64,000 nucleotides of DNA from Prosapia bicincta (Eukaryota; Arthropoda; Insecta; Hemiptera; Cercopidae), in the NCBI GenBank assembly GCA_036971475.1, contig JBAIZL010000007.1:34798002-34862001 (forward strand), read 5' to 3'. The first letter of the stretch is position 1. Every line of letters begins with the position of its first letter. Shown here piece after piece: positions 45,959-59,358 of this stretch. The notes beneath the pieces were generated by a model. That model did no database searches and was not told the origin of the DNA. It saw nothing but the letters and a program-made list of their open reading frames with translations. A program made the translations under genes and the position numbers.

Positions 45959-48547
45959 TGATATATCTTTTGATATTGAAGAGGAGTATATAACATCTCG
46001 TTCTGGGATCCGATGCCAGCCAAGGTGGAGTGTAGGAAAGATGGATGGATCAATGTTGATGGAAGCACTTTGTTTCATGTGGCAATGTAATCCGGCCTCC
46101 TATCCAGATTCATCCAATGTAGGGGATATAGAAAGTGCCGTTAAACAGGTGACCTACGTCATACGACAAGTCTGCCAAATGTCAATGCCTCGTAAGAGCA
46201 TCCGCAAAGCAAGACAGCAAGCCTATTGGTGGACCGACGATATAGCCGATCTCAGAAGAAGATGTATTCAACTTAGACGGAAGGCACAGAGATCTCGTGG
46301 CGGGGTTAAGGCAGCGGCTTTAGCCTTAGAGCACAAGGAGGCAAAAAAGGCTCTTGTTTTGGCAATCCGGCAGAGCAAGGATTGTTGCTGGAGATCCCTT
46401 TGCAAAGAGATTAATGAAGACCCTTGGGGTATGGGCTATAAAATAGTTACACGAAAGCTGAGCGGCGGATCCTCTGACCAGGCATTGAGCGCCAGTGCAA
46501 CGAGACGAATTGCGGAAGCACTATTTCCCGATCATCAGCGTCTGATCTCTCCTGAAGAACCACGTGGGAGTGGTGATATTCCTTTGTTCACTGAATCAGA
46601 ACTGATCACGGCCGTGATGTCATTAAAAAATGGGAAAGCCCCAGGACCAGACGGAATCCCACCAGAGGTATTGAAGGTGGTGGTTCGAGCACAACCAAGC
46701 CCTCTACTGGACATGTACAATGCCTGTCTGCAGTCAGGCATATTCGCATCACAGTGGAAGGTAGCGCGGCTTGTGCTCATAAATAAAGGGAAGGGCTCCT
46801 CTGACGATCCATCATCTTACAGACCGTTGTGCATGCTGGACACATTGGGAAAGGTAATGGAAAAATTAATAAGACCGAAGCTACAAAAGGCAATACAGGC
46901 GGCAGGAGGCCTTACCAAGAACCAGCATGGATTTAGGGAAGGGCATTCCACAGTAACGGCGATCCAACAGGTGATAGAGGCCAGGAAATTGGGAGATCTT
47001 GTGTGTCATGGTGCCAGACCGATTGTTATGCTGGTAACGTTAGATGTGAAGAACGCATTTAACTCTGTGCGATGGTTGACCATAATGGAGGCGCTGGAAC
47101 GGAAATTCTTTGTTCCAAGGTATCTGTTGGCCGTGATCAGAAACTACCTGAGGGATCGGCGGCTGATCTGGACTGCTGACGGAAGACAGTGGACAAAGGA
47201 AATCACAGCTGGAGCAGCCCAAGGATCGGTACTGGGACCAGACCTGTGGAATGTGGCATATGATGGTCTTCTGAGATTAGAAATGCCAGAAGATGCATAT
47301 CTGGTGCGCTACGCCGATGATGTTGCTGCTGTCATTACAGCTCGCAGCACTGAGTTGGCGCAGGTACGGCTGAATCAGGTCATGCGTAGGATTAACCTAT
47401 GAATGACAGAACACGGTCTACAGCTGGCCGTTTCCAAGACTGAGATAGTTTTATTATCTGGAAGGAGGATGCCGATGGTGGTACCAATGGTTGTGAGACA
47501 GGAGACGCTCTTCACTAAGAGAGCGGTGAAGTACTTAGGAGTCAAGCTGGACAACAAACTGACGTACGGGGAACATCTTCGTATGACCAGTGATAAGGCT
47601 GCAGCTGTGACCTCGTCACTCGCAAGATTGATGGCTAACGTCGGTGGCCCAAGGGCAAGCAGGAGACGACTCCTATGGTCTACGGTGCAATCCATCATGC
47701 TCTACGGTGCTAAAATCTGGGCCGACACTTTGAAGGTACAGAGGTACCGTACCAGACTCGATACGATTCAACGAATGGGAGCGCTAAGAATAGCGAGCGC
47801 CTACCGTACTGTTTCGTCGGCAGCTGTGCTGGTTGTGGCAGGTGTTGTGCCAATCGACCTATTGGCTCAAGAGAGAAAATTTGTATATAATAACAGTAAA
47901 GAGATAGGCAAAATAGAGGCGGTCAAGCGAGCCAGAGCACAAACCATGAACCAGTGGCAGCAACGATGGAATCATGAACGGCCAGGTAGGTGGACGTTCC
48001 TTCTGATAAGAAGCTTAAAGGACAGAACGCAGGCACGGGGAAGTGAACTTCTATATCACACAGTTCCTGACAGGCCACGGGTACTTTAGGGCATACCTGT
48101 TTAAGATGGGAAAAGTTCTGTCCCAGAACTGCCGGATATGTAGCGACAAACTGGATGACTCGAGGCATACCTTCTTTGAGTGCGCCAGATTCGTAGACCA
48201 GAGGAGTCGATTGATGACACATGCCACAGGTCTCTCCCCAGAGAGCTTTGTGCGGACGATGCTGGCATCGGAAGCCAACTGGAATATGGCATCGAAATAC
48301 ATCGAATCTATTCTACGATGTAAAAAAGAAGAAGGATGGCTAGATCCGTAATATAATGGAGGAAGTATAAGAGGCACCACTCTGAAGTAATGCTTCGGCG
48401 GTTCCGGGGTGGAAATCTGCCTGGAGGGTGACGAGTTTAGTGGGTAAACTTTCAGATGTAGAGCCTAGTGCAGTATCGAGAGGAGTCCCACACTCTGTGC
48501 ATAAAGCATTCTTGTCGTTAAAAAAAAAAAATAAATAAAAAAATAAA
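45959..48547 (+). mobile_element. 5'-truncated R1-like LINE insertion
   Basis: ataaaaaacaa at 45948-45958 and 48548-48558 is an 11-bp target duplication. The element begins inside ORF2, before the RT, and ends with an A/T-rich tail (48519-48547). It is markedly GC-richer than its surroundings. Confidence 0.85.
46000..48354 (+). pseudogene. R1-clade LINE ORF2 (RT and C-terminal CCHC), broken
   Basis: RT blocks in order: KNGKAPGPDGIP, YRPLCMLDTLGK, KNQHGFREGHST, motif A TLDVKNAFNS, motif B AAQGSVLGPDLWN, motif C YADD (about 47310). After a TGA at 47400-47402 the same frame continues through the C-terminal region to about 48045. A frameshift there moves the reading to the frame with FLTGHGYFRAYL and a CX2CX8HX4C finger (48129-48183), ending at 48349-48351. 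The FLTGHG block and the finger position fit the R1 clade. Upstream codons 45846-45958 belong to the PLE, so the long open frame is a chimera, not a natural protein. Confidence 0.85.
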
Positions 48548-49849
48548 ATAAAAAACAACACACCAGACAACACAACCAAAGAAATAATAACACTAACAGA
48601 AACAATCTCTTCTCAGAATTACTTCACATACAACGGCAAATACTACACACAAAACAAAGGCTTACCCATGGGATCCCCTATTTCAAGCATACTGTCAGAA
48701 ATATTCATACACAATTTAGAACAAAAACATATCATAAACAACAACAAATACGCCTACAAAATAATATACGGATACTAAATTGGTACGGATACGTAGATGA
48801 CATCCTAATCCTATACAAAGGCAACGTAAGACAGATAAACACCTTTCACAATTACATAAACTAATTACACTAGACACAAAACAACAGAAAAAATCAACTT
48901 CCTAGACCTAACGATAACAAAACAAAACAACAAATACACATTCAAAATATACAGGAAACCCACCACTACAGACAAAGTTATACACAACACGTCCAATCAC
49001 CCCACACAACACAAACATGCTGTCTTCCACTTCATGATAAACAGATTAATCAACATACCCATGAGCAATGAAGACAAAATAAACAAACTAAACACAATAA
49101 AACACATAGCCCATAAAAACGGATACAAACACACCTTGAAAGACAACATAATGCGCAAAAAACAACATACACATAACACAACAAAAAACAATAACACAGA
49201 AACACAAAAATATATAACACTTACATATCACGACAATACATCACACAAAATAGCTTCCACGTTGCGCAAACTTAAATATAAAGTAGCATTCTCAACAGCC
49301 AACACAATTAAAAAACACCTACACAGTTGAAAAACACACCAGGATAAACACGACAGGGCAGGCGTATACAAGATTACACGCAACAACTGTCCCAGCTTTT
49401 ACATAGGATAAACAGGGAGAATATTTACCACAAGATACAAAGAACACAAACACTTAAAACAGATAAGAAAAACACAACCCATATCAAATTTTGCCATACA
49501 CATACTAACACACTACACTCATAACCTTCAATCTAAAATTTCCTACATTACGTCAATAAAAGCAAAAACCTCAACACAGCAGAAAACAATGAGATATATA
49601 AATACCATAAATACTATCCACAACACATTTTAAATGACAAAATACACTCCCAATCAAACACTATATTTTAGCACATAATTAACAACTACTCTATGAACAA
49701 TAACACACTACAGAACAAAAATACACCACAGACTCACACCAACACAACACACCTGAACAACAGTCTTGACAGTAATTCACAGCATTGAAAATTGCGCTGA
49801 CCTAGTGCGTAATGAGTTTGCTGAATAAATCAGCGAGTAGAATTTTTTT

Positions 49850-50480
49850 TTTTGCCAAGATAATAGAAACAAGTGTAATAACATGCTTATTACCTTTCCG
49901 CATTGAAGATCAATAAATAGCTAGATTTTTTGTTCTCAGGCAAGCTAGTTACTGACCTTTTGGTGTTCTAGGTTGGGGTAGAAGTAGGAATGACATTAGA
50001 ATAGTAATATTAGGTAAGTTTTGAGGATTTTTTAGGGTTATGATTTCAGAGAGTGTGTGCAAATTATAATGTAATTGAGTGTAGAGTGAGTACATGTGTT
50101 GGCTTTTGCTTGAAATTTTGGTATATTTGATGTTATGAATACAAATTCTACACAAACAAAAATAGCTTACTCCCCACAATCTTTACAAAATATATAAACA
50201 TAACAAGGTATAACCTACACAACACCCAATTACATTAAAAGTACACACAATTTTGACATCATAATTAGACACACTTCTCAAAAATCACCGAATATCGCTA
50301 CCCTAACTTCACCCTTCCCCCAACCAAAAACTTCTTAAAGGACAGTTACATTCAGAGTTACAACAGACACACTTCCTGAAACACCCCTTCTCCTTAAACA
50401 ACAAAAGTAAGTTGTTGAAAGTGTTATATATTTATATGAACTTATTAAGTGTTTAAATGCAAACTAGTAGTTCAGGTTAA
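49850..50480. mobile_element. Decayed PLE family A inverted pair
   Basis: Left half: minus-strand remnant (ttagggttatgatttcagagagtgtg). Right half: plus-strand remnant (acaattttgacatcataatta, then gttacattcagagttacaac with an acacacttcctgaaac terminus). No open frame of length. Confidence 0.65.
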
Positions 50481-51829
50481 AAATAGAATCAAATATTATA
50501 AACTAACTTAAATAATTCTGCTGTTATCTGCCATATGCTGATAATCAGATGTTTATATTAATCAATGATCTCTTCCCCAAGTTTTTAACCTCATTTATAA
50601 ATGGAAAGAACCTCTAGCCCTGGTTACCCAACCTCTATATTAATTTACATAACATTAGGACACTAATAAAGTAATTTATTTAAGGAATCACTTCCTAAAT
50701 TACTTTTGTCTACTTTTTGCTTCATTTTTGCCCTCTTAAGTTGGGGACGCACTTGTTATGCAGCCTTTCAATCATACTGCAGGACAACTGCATGACATGA
50801 GAATTGACAGTTATTTGTCATGCCGCCAGCAACACCTTTCCATCACGTGACCAGTCCTACTCTAGTCTGTCTCTGTTGTTGTCCGATCATGCTCCAATAG
50901 TGCAGACCATTCGTATCCTACATGCAGGACGCTTGTCGGATAAACAAATGTCAGCTAATCTCGGTTATAAATAGTGTAGGACGTGACATAAGCATTATCT
51001 ATGCCTGTGTTTACATTATCAAACAGTACTGCTTTTTGAAACACATCACAAAGTATAAAAAAAACATTTCGAGGTAACTCAGGTTAGTCATTTAGACAAA
51101 GCCGCTTTCCGAGTTTACTCGGGTTAGTAAGTTAGGTGAATATTTATTATTATTTTATTTGAAAACAAAATTTTTTTAGCTCCCTTATTTTAATTAATAA
51201 TTACATGTAGCATCATATAAAATTCTTTGCTATAAATCAATTTACATTTAACTTACTAACCCCTACCTATTCTTACAATTCTATAAATGATATACATTTA
51301 TTCAATAAACAATTACTATACTTAGGTTACATTATTGGACAATTGCTTCTTTTTGTTATCTCCACACAATGTTCATTGCAAATTTTCAGTCATTTTCACT
51401 TTAACCCAAGGTTATACTTTATACATTAGTAAGTTTAGTACACAATTTTATTAAAGTTTTAAAATATTAAAAAATTTCCTATGAAGAAATCATAAGAAAG
51501 AAACTCTAAGAAGGAACGAAATCATAGAGGATGGGTTGGGAGAGAGTGGCAAGAAAGCATCGGTTTTTTCCTAACTAGTGATTTTTTAATTTTCTTTGAC
51601 TTTAGGCATGGTTATTAAAAAATCAATTCATGATATAAGTATCGACAGATTTAAATTTTGTGTTAAAAACAAAATATGTACATAATACCAAAATAATGTC
51701 TATATATAGAAATAAAGAAGGATAGACCAGCACAAAATGTTTTAAAATCTTTTGTAAACATCAGTGTCTATCAACATTGCTGCACTCTCTGCCTATTAAC
51801 ATTGCTTGACTCTCTGTCTGGTCAACATC
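50481..51829. other. No gene; a GC-richer patch at 50740-51010
   Basis: The patch contains tgcaggac-type strings repeated (50779, 50925) and is unlike its AT-rich flanks; possibly an unrecognised MITE. A pair cgaggtaactcaggttagt / cgagtttactcgggttagt lies at 51070-51130. Otherwise nothing. Confidence 0.4.
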
Positions 51830-52560
51830 TTGAAGCAGTTCAATGATACATGGCAATATCCTTCAGAAGTGGAAAGAAAGCTGCATAATCCCCTTGTTGA
51901 AAGGAGGGAAAGGTATCACCCTGAGCCTTGACATAATGCTTGGCCAAGCTAATGGAAAGGGTAGTGAATAACTGACTTACCTGGTCACTAGAAAGGAATG
52001 ATCTCCTGGACTCTAAACAATTTGGCTTTAGAAGAAACAGGAGCCCAATACACGTATTGTTAACTTTTACAAGCCGAATATACAAAGGATTCAAGGGAAA
52101 CAATTTATAGCCTGCTTCAAGTCTATAGCCAACTTCATGATCGAGTGACCAGTAAAAAATATTGCCCAGTACCAGAATCGATTTATTGTGGACATTGGAT
52201 TATTGGCTACTCCTAGAGCTAGATGCCTTTACGAAGAAGTAAGAAGTAAGTATGATCGATTGATCAAGTTCCACATACCACCATAATCCTCTAGTGTACA
52301 AGATTAGATATAAAAGGCAAAATATAATTAACTTCCTGGAAGATTGTCACATAACAGTTTCTATAAATGGAGAGCTGTCAGACCATGGCAAAGTCAGAAT
52401 AAGAGCCAAGGGTCACTATCTCAACCGTCTTACACATGGTGCTACATAATATGTGTGCCAAACTGCCATCGGAGCCTAACTGATGGCATAAAGATTTGGG
52501 CCACTGATTATGATCCTCATAGAGCAACATAGCTGGTTCAGGCTGCAACATAGCTGGTTG
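51830..52560 (+). pseudogene. Decayed jockey/I-like LINE, RT region copy 1
   Basis: Broken frames read, in RT order, CLAKLMERVV-NN, then LDSKQFGFRRNRSP, then INFLEDCHITVSING, then GSLSQPSY and KIWATDYD where motif B and the YADD should be. Motif C is mutated and there are many stops. Minus-strand frames here are shadows. Confidence 0.65.
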
Positions 52561-53846
52561 TTAATTGATTTACCCATTTCTTGATTAATAATAGTTAAAA
52601 ATATTAGTAATTATACTCACACAATTCTATAATCAACAATGGAGGTACAACAATTCATTTAATAAAGAGATGTACAAAAACATTTTTTTATTCAATACTT
52701 TACATATCTTGAATTTTGTTATTAAGTTGAATATTTCTAAAGTTTTGTAGAGATTTTTTCAGTGTTCAGTGTTTTTGACACTCCATTAATAATTGAAATA
52801 TTTATTACTTTGGGCAACCAAAACACCTGAAAGAACTTTAAAACTTCAACTTATGGTTTGTAGTTTTGCAATAAATTTTATAAATGTGGAAATAATTTAT
52901 ACTTCATTTGCAGCGTTGTTTCTTTACAGCAACAGATGTGTCCCAATTTTTTGTACGTTTCTTCTCATGTTGACGTTTTTCTGCCTGAGGATAGTATGAA
53001 ATATAAATTAAACTATGATTTTGTTAAGATGAAAACTTATTAGCATTTGAATTAGCATTGAAATAGTAATACGTAGTAGTAAATAAGTTTTTATATTCTG
53101 ACTCCACAATACTACATGATTTATTGCAAACATTGGAAGTGTTCATTTATTTTTTATATACTTGATAAATTACTGAGATCATTCTAATAATAGACTTATA
53201 ATTATCAATAAATGATCGATTTTCTTGAAAGTAAAATAATGAATAATTTAAATGTTATTGAATATAACAACCCATATCTCCCATTTCATGCACTTGTAAA
53301 AATATTTAAAAATTATAACTAAAATACAAAAACATTTGAACAGAAAGTATTGTGTTACAAGATACAACATCTATTGAAAAATTACATTATTTCTTTACAA
53401 GCTTTCACATTTTTACACTATTTATAGAAAAGCAATAAAAATAATCATCTTTAGACATTGCTGATATTCCACACAGTTTGATTATCTCATACAGTAGTTA
53501 TTAATGTGATATAAATGGTATGTATGTTAACCCATTGCTGATCTAATTATATGCACACGACAGACACTAGTGGGTACAATTAATTCCTTGGGTCAATTTA
53601 GTTGTATTTCACTTAAAAAAATATTCTCACTTATAAAGCACAAAATATTTTATTTTTTGTATGAGTGCAATTTTTTTATTAATTATTTTTCACCATAATT
53701 AGTTTATTATTTCTTAATTGATTATTATGTGTAATCATAATTAGTGAAAATAAATTAAAAGTTACGGTCTGAAGTTTGGCTTTATACTTTAGACTCGCAC
53801 CATTATTGTTCATTTCATACGTACTCAAGAATATAAAAATATTTAC
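52561..53846. other. Nothing recognised
   Basis: AT-rich; the 68-codon plus frame at 52793-52999 lacks coding character. Confidence 0.45.
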
Positions 53847-53936
53847 ACTACTGACCAACACCGAGTAAAATCTATACTGAGCTTCGCATTCCAGTTTACA
53901 TAAAAACTGCTTAAGTGTTCTATTATGTTTAGACGT
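53847..53936 (-). CDS. Candidate host exon, 90 bp
   Basis: Strong acceptor (cattgaccttctgtcag), moderate donor AGT|GTAAAT; phase 0 in and out, 30 codons (TSKHNRTLKQFLCKLECEA...). Phases agree with 55387 upstream and 44812 downstream. The frame stays open beyond the donor, so the boundary is not certain. Confidence 0.4.
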
Positions 53937-54397
53937 CTGACAGAAGGTCAATGGGACATAAATATCTTTCTTTATATATGCTGTAAGTTTCTGTAGGGTT
54001 TGGAAGAAGTAGTCAAAATTAATTAGACAACAGATGCAACGCTCTGTTGAGGAAAGCCTTCATTAAAGTAAAAAGAACCTCAAGGAGAAATTTTGTTTGA
54101 CCCTATCACTTCATCAAGCTCTGTTTGGAGGAAACTCAGAACCATCAAACGACAAACTTCTAAAAAGATAACCCATGTCAGAATAAGGTGTCATAAGGGA
54201 AGACGATACAAAAAAAAGGATATATCTTTTGTGATTATTATACTTGGAGGGCGGAGAAACCATGGCCGAAGAAGCTAACCATAATCGAGCAACGCTTAAC
54301 ATTACACGAAGAGATCCTCTGTGTGGCCAAAGATGAGAACAAAATTCAACTCACAATGTATGAACTCAAAACTTGATAAATTAATTGTAGAGTATAG

Positions 54398-55040
54398 TCT
54401 CGGAAAGCAACGATCTTCATAATGAAATGCTAAAACATTTCTCGACTCCCTGTCTAATTTCTTGAAGATGTTTAATGACACTCATGGAAATGTACCTCAG
54501 AAGTAGGATGGAAGCTGCATAATCCCTTTGTTGGAAGGAGGGAAAGGTATCATCCTGAGCCTTGACATAATGCTTGGCCAAGCTAATGGAAAGGGTAGTG
54601 AATAACTGACTTACTTGGTCACTAGAAAGGAATGATCTCCTGGACTCTAAACAATTTGGCTTTAGAAGAAACAGGAGCCCAATAGACGAATTGTTAAATT
54701 TTACAAGCCAAATATACAAAGGGAAACAAACTATAGTCTGCTTTAAGTCTATAGTCAACTTAATGATTCATTGACCAGTAAAAGTATTGCCCAGTACCAG
54801 AATTGATTTATTGTGGACACTGGATTATCGGCTACTCCTAGAGCTGGATGCCTGTACGAAGAAATAAGTATGATCGATTGATAAAGTTCCACATACCACC
54901 ATAGCCCCGGAAAGCAACAATATTCATAATGAAATGCTAAAACATTTCTCGACTCCCTGTCTAATTACACTCATGGAAATGTACCACAAACGTAGGGTGG
55001 AAGCTGCATAATCCCCTGTTGAAAGAAGGTAAAGATGGCA
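54398..55040 (+). pseudogene. Decayed jockey/I-like LINE, RT region copy 2 with internal tandem duplication
   Basis: Same RT blocks as 51830 (CLAKLMERVV, LDSKQFGFRRNRSP). The segment tcataatgaaatgctaaaac ... ctcatggaaatgtacc at 54416-54500 recurs at 54930-54985 after about 500 bp, so the copy is partly tandemly duplicated. Confidence 0.65.
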
Positions 55041-55386
55041 CTGAGGTGAGAATGTTTCATTAAAATATGTATACATAAGTAGAGTTTTATTAATGGTTTT
55101 ATTTATGCATTCTAATTATTTTACTACAGTACTAAAGCAAACTCGGTATTCACAATTTTAGCCCAGTTTCTTTTTGTTTACGGCATCAAAATGTCTTTTT
55201 TTTGCTCGAAAATATGGATTGTGTATAAATATATTAATAACTGATCCTGACTTTCAACTTTCTACTCTATTAGGCAGTTTAAGAGGGATGATTTGGGAAT
55301 GCCATGTATGTGTGTATTTATAAATATCTAAGATTGTAAAATATACAGGTTATTCTAGGCCCAGATTATCCATTAATAAACCTTAC

Positions 55387-55632
55387 TTCGCCTTCTGATT
55401 CCTCTTCCACAACAACAGAAGTATTTTCATAATCAGTTTCTCGCCCTGATGTTTTTGACCGAGTATGTGTTTCTGGTAATTTTCCAACAGCTCTCTTGGA
55501 TTTTGAAACAGAGATATTTTGCTTCTGCCGAGGACATTGTTTAGTCGACTTGATTGAAGATGACTCATTTAATATTCCTCCTATTGCCTTCGTGATATTG
55601 CTTTCCTTCTTTTCTTGCATAGCATTCGTCAT
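55387..55632 (-). CDS. Host exon, 246 bp, Ser/Lys-rich with acidic end
   Basis: The acceptor is gttttctgatatag and the donor GAA|GTAAGG; phase 0 in and out, 82 codons. Basic Ser/Lys-rich (SVSKSKRAVGKL) followed by an acidic tail (VVVEEESEGE). Composition resembles the exons downstream, supporting one gene. The codon after the acceptor is ATG, but the upstream exons join in phase. Confidence 0.6.
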
Positions 55633-55639
55633 CTATATC

Positions 55640-56153
55640 AGAAAACAGAACTATTTTACTTTCCACAAGCTAAATCAAATTCTCTTAACACAACACCATT
55701 GTAATAAATGCAGTTTCAACTGTTTTGAAATTTAGTAGCTTTTGATTTTGGTTTATATCTAGGGACAATTTTAACATCTTAACGTTTCTATAAATGGATT
55801 GGTTTTGCAATGCCTTAAAGCTTTGCTATAATAATAGTATCAAGATTAATTCATTAAGATTTTTAAATTAAATTTATTTAAATGTAATAAATAACTTTTG
55901 CTTTATCTTTAAATTTTATTAGTAGTAATAGTTGAATCAAATCCAACTAACATTTTCAATTGCACAAAGCATCACTAATAGTACAACAAAAATCACACTA
56001 TTTTATCTATACAGTCCATCTTATAGGCAAAGATATAAATTGCCTCAGATGTTCAAATCAGCTCAAATCATTTTATGACCTGATATTTTACCTTATGAAT
56101 CAAATTCCTTAATTACTGGAAAAATGCCTTACAGTTAAATCTAAAATAATTAC
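55640..56153. other. Intron, nothing recognised
   Basis: AT-rich. Confidence 0.5.
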
Positions 56154-56227
56154 ATTTTTGGTTCGTTTGTCTCTCATGCTAGCATTACTAGTAACAGCGG
56201 CGCTGCGTTTCGGTGTCTCTGTTTCAA
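56154..56227 (-). CDS. Candidate host exon, 74 bp
   Basis: The acceptor is ttgtattgtttag and the donor AAT|GTAATT (weak). Phase 1 in and phase 0 out, 24 codons, ETETPKRSAAVTSNASMRDK... GC-rich against its surroundings. Phases agree with 61990 and 55632. Confidence 0.5.
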
Positions 56228-58616
56228 CTAAACAATACAAAAATTACTAATCAACAACTACTATGATAGATCTAACTAAACAATACAAAAAATATTATTA
56301 AACAGTTTTTATGATAGATCCAACTAAACATTACAAAAATTATTATTAATCAATTTTTATGATAGACATAAAATATACTTAAAGTAGTGCTTAATGCATT
56401 TGCTACTGAACGGTGCATATATGCCCAGTCTGTTTTTTCTCGGCAGACTGGCAGTAACAATTCAATCATCCCACACAGACTGACCTTTGTTACAGACCAA
56501 AAGTGGAATGAAGTTATTATACTACACAAAAAAATCTAGACGTATGTTTATCGAATATAAATTTTTGTTTTCCTATTTTTAGTGTTTTGTGGGATGACGC
56601 ATATATGAGCCTGTCAGTCTATTGCACAACAATCCTATCATAAATAGAGTGTCCCACTTAAGAGCCACTGCAGTGGTTTCTGAATATGATTTTGATAAAA
56701 TCCAAATTTAAAAAAATTATGTAATATTTAATAAAGTATGTAGTATATTTTGCTAATTCCATAAAACAGGACTGTGATTTGATATATATTGGAAATAAAA
56801 AAGTATACATGTAAAAACAGAGATGTCACACAAAGGCTTATTCAACAACACCCAACTAACTTATCATTACTGGTCATGCTAGATAGATTGCTTGTACAGG
56901 CCACATTGTGTATCGAAAAAGTACAGTCAATATGAATATTATTGTATCAGAGACAAAATATGGTTACATTTAAGTTCTATGCAGAATATTTACAAACGCA
57001 CACATCACTTGTGATACGTTTACATCCTTTGTGATAAATGTCATTTAGAGTATACCTAGTAAAATGTGGTCATTGAAAACAATAACTGCAGCAGTGGCAT
57101 GAAGGAATAAACAAAGGTGTCAATTGTATTTTGATGTCATTGCTTTGAATAACTGAGAGACTATATGTCCCACATTAACGTCATACATGCCTATGGACCG
57201 ATAAGAATATATCAAGCTGTTAGAATAAACTACTGCTTTGTCAGAGGAATAAAAGTAACACACAGTGTCCCAAATATGAGGCGTCAGTCCATTACAACTA
57301 CCCCGAGTAGTGCATATATGGGTCATTGGTCCAGGAACAGTATATGTGAGTCAGCTGTTATGTACCATTAGTTACTTTGTTAATATTGCTGTAGCAAACA
57401 AGTTAAAATTTTTAAAAGAACTTAAATCTATGCAAATATAATGAAATTTTAAAAATATATATAAATAAAAAATTTTAAAATCAATTCCTATTTAGGTTAA
57501 CAAAAAAATGTATTATAGATACTTTTTATTAAATAATTACAACTAATAGAAATAAAGTAACATAACATTTGCGTTTAAAGAGCTGTTCTACCACATAACC
57601 TATAACAGAGAATCATTGATTTTATGAAATCGTATGTTATCACTTATTTTAAGCCAAATGGGACCAAATAACTATATTGCATACCTTGCCCCTTTAGTGA
57701 AAAGTTTTTTCTCATATAAAACTAAAATTAGTTCATTAAAATTAAATAATTAATTAATATTCGAAAAACTGTATATCCATCAATTGTCATCAATTTAAAA
57801 AATGTATTTGAACACGATTGGATAAATAAAAAGTATATTTTTAATGGTTGAAAATTTGAACAAGGTATATACAGGGAGAGAGTGAACTAATAGAAGGAAT
57901 TGAATATCATATAACATTTGAAATATAATAAAATACTAATATTATGACAATGGTATAAAATAATTGTAAAGGTATGTTTGACAGAGCTATCAAGAGATTT
58001 CAAGTTTTTCAAACTAGGATTAAAAATTTGTAATCCAAAGCTTTTGGACTAAACATACAAATTTTAAAGCTGTAGTTAGCATTCTAATCACTTTTAGATT
58101 GGAGCCCCCTAATAAATAATACCAAAGCTCAATTTTCAACTACTACTAGAAGATTTTAGGTAAACTTGAACAAAGACAAGAATTTATTCTCTCACACAGG
58201 AATCTTATAACTAAGGTTAACAAATTTTTCAATGTTAGCATTTTTTTTGCCAATTTGCTTCCCAATTCAAGTGTCATCACTCATGTCATTGCAGCCATCT
58301 TTAAGTCGTTTAAGCCACTCAAACATTTGTGGTCAAGATAAACAATCATCACCATACACTTGAAACATTACAAATGTTTGCAAATAAATTTGATGTTCAC
58401 ACACTGTTCTGTCTGGATATTTAACACTTTTCTGAGACAAAACATTAATTACTTATATCTGGCGCTGCAGGAGCCAGACAAAACTCGAGTAGTGGGCGGA
58501 GGTGAGTCACATGACCAGCCTTATTGCATTTATGCTACTACACTATTACTAATCTGGTTTCTTTCTAAATGAATCTCGTAATCAGAAGAGGATTATGTTA
58601 ATTTAAAAAATAATTC
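56228..58616. other. Intron, nothing recognised
   Basis: A 57-bp unit (aacaatacaaaaa-ttatta.. with tatgatagatc) is repeated about three times at 56228-56365. No genes seen. Confidence 0.45.
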
Positions 58617-59358
58617 TACGAGGGTGGTCCACAAAGTAACCTCCGTTTTGAAATAAAAAATAAACCAGTTGAGATACAAAAATTTTATTATATACATGTT
58701 AAAACCACAGCTTTTCTCTACTTTTCTACATATTCACCATACAAATTCAAGCACTTATCATATCTTTTAACAGTTTTTGAAATTCCGTCTTTAAAAAAAT
58801 CTGCCGCCTGAGAACGTAGCCAGCCTGTCACAGCGTTTTGAAGCTCTTCATCACTCGCAAACCTCTGAGATGCAAGCCACCGCTTCATGTATGGGAAAAG
58901 ATGGAAATCACTGGGAGCCAAATCCGGGCTGTACGGGGGTGGTCAAAAACGTCCCATTTAAACTTTTCCAATAGTTCAGTTGTTTTTTTGAGCTGTGTGA
59001 GGGCGGGCATTGTCATAGACAAACACAACGCCCATTCTTCCATTTAAAAAAAAAAACGAACCCATTGACGGACTACACCTTCGCTCATAACGTTTGGGCC
59101 ATACACCGCACTCAATTCACGATGAATTTCAGTTGCTGTGTAACTTTTCACCTCGCACTTCACATTTGGCGGGATTTTCTATCGCAGCGCTCATGTTTTT
59201 ACGTTATAACAAAAGAACGCGCGATCGTACGATACTCTCCCTTGCACAGCTAGAACCATACTGAACGGCTGCGCATACCGATATGAAAATGGCGCCGCTA
59301 CCCCCACTACTTATCGCGCCACGCCCAAACGGCGGTTACTTTGTGGACCACCCTCGTA
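58617..59358 (-). mobile_element. Internally deleted mariner element
   Basis: TA at 58617-58618 and 59357-59358 flanks inverted repeats cgagggtggtccacaaagta (30 of 31 bp match, one C/G difference in ctccgttt/cgccgttt). The minus strand keeps the transposase C-terminus (APSDFHLFPYMKRWL..., 58718-58930) and a short N-terminal part near 59120-59190, with the middle deleted. About 740 bp against 1.3 kb for a complete mariner. Confidence 0.9.
58718..58930 (-). pseudogene. mariner transposase C-terminal fragment
   Basis: APSDFHLFPYMKRWLASQRF is the classic block around the third catalytic acidic residue (D34D type). The upstream catalytic Asp residues are not in frame. Ends YVEK and a normal stop. 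Confidence 0.85.

Larger units (their letters stand above)
45800..49810 (+). mobile_element. PLE family B element split by an R1-like LINE
   Basis: The left part (45800-45958) encodes RT motif A (STLAAFDITNLYTSIP). The right part (48548-49810) carries motif B (GLPMGSPISSILSE, 48660-48700), a broken motif C (YVDD readable near 48790-48800 after a small duplication), a linker with one 98-codon frame (49034-49330), a GIY-YIG remnant (CPSFYIG then a stop) and the family B terminus with the parent unit of the 6.6-8.2 kb satellite. Many stops: a dead copy. Confidence 0.8.

Noticed and set aside
46535..48579. Minus-strand frames opposite the LINE
   Set aside because: Shadows of the GC-richer R1-like ORF2.
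53679..53951. Single-exon 90-codon gene
   Set aside because: Only the 5' part (53847-53936) looks coding and it is bounded by splice signals; the rest is AT-rich intron.
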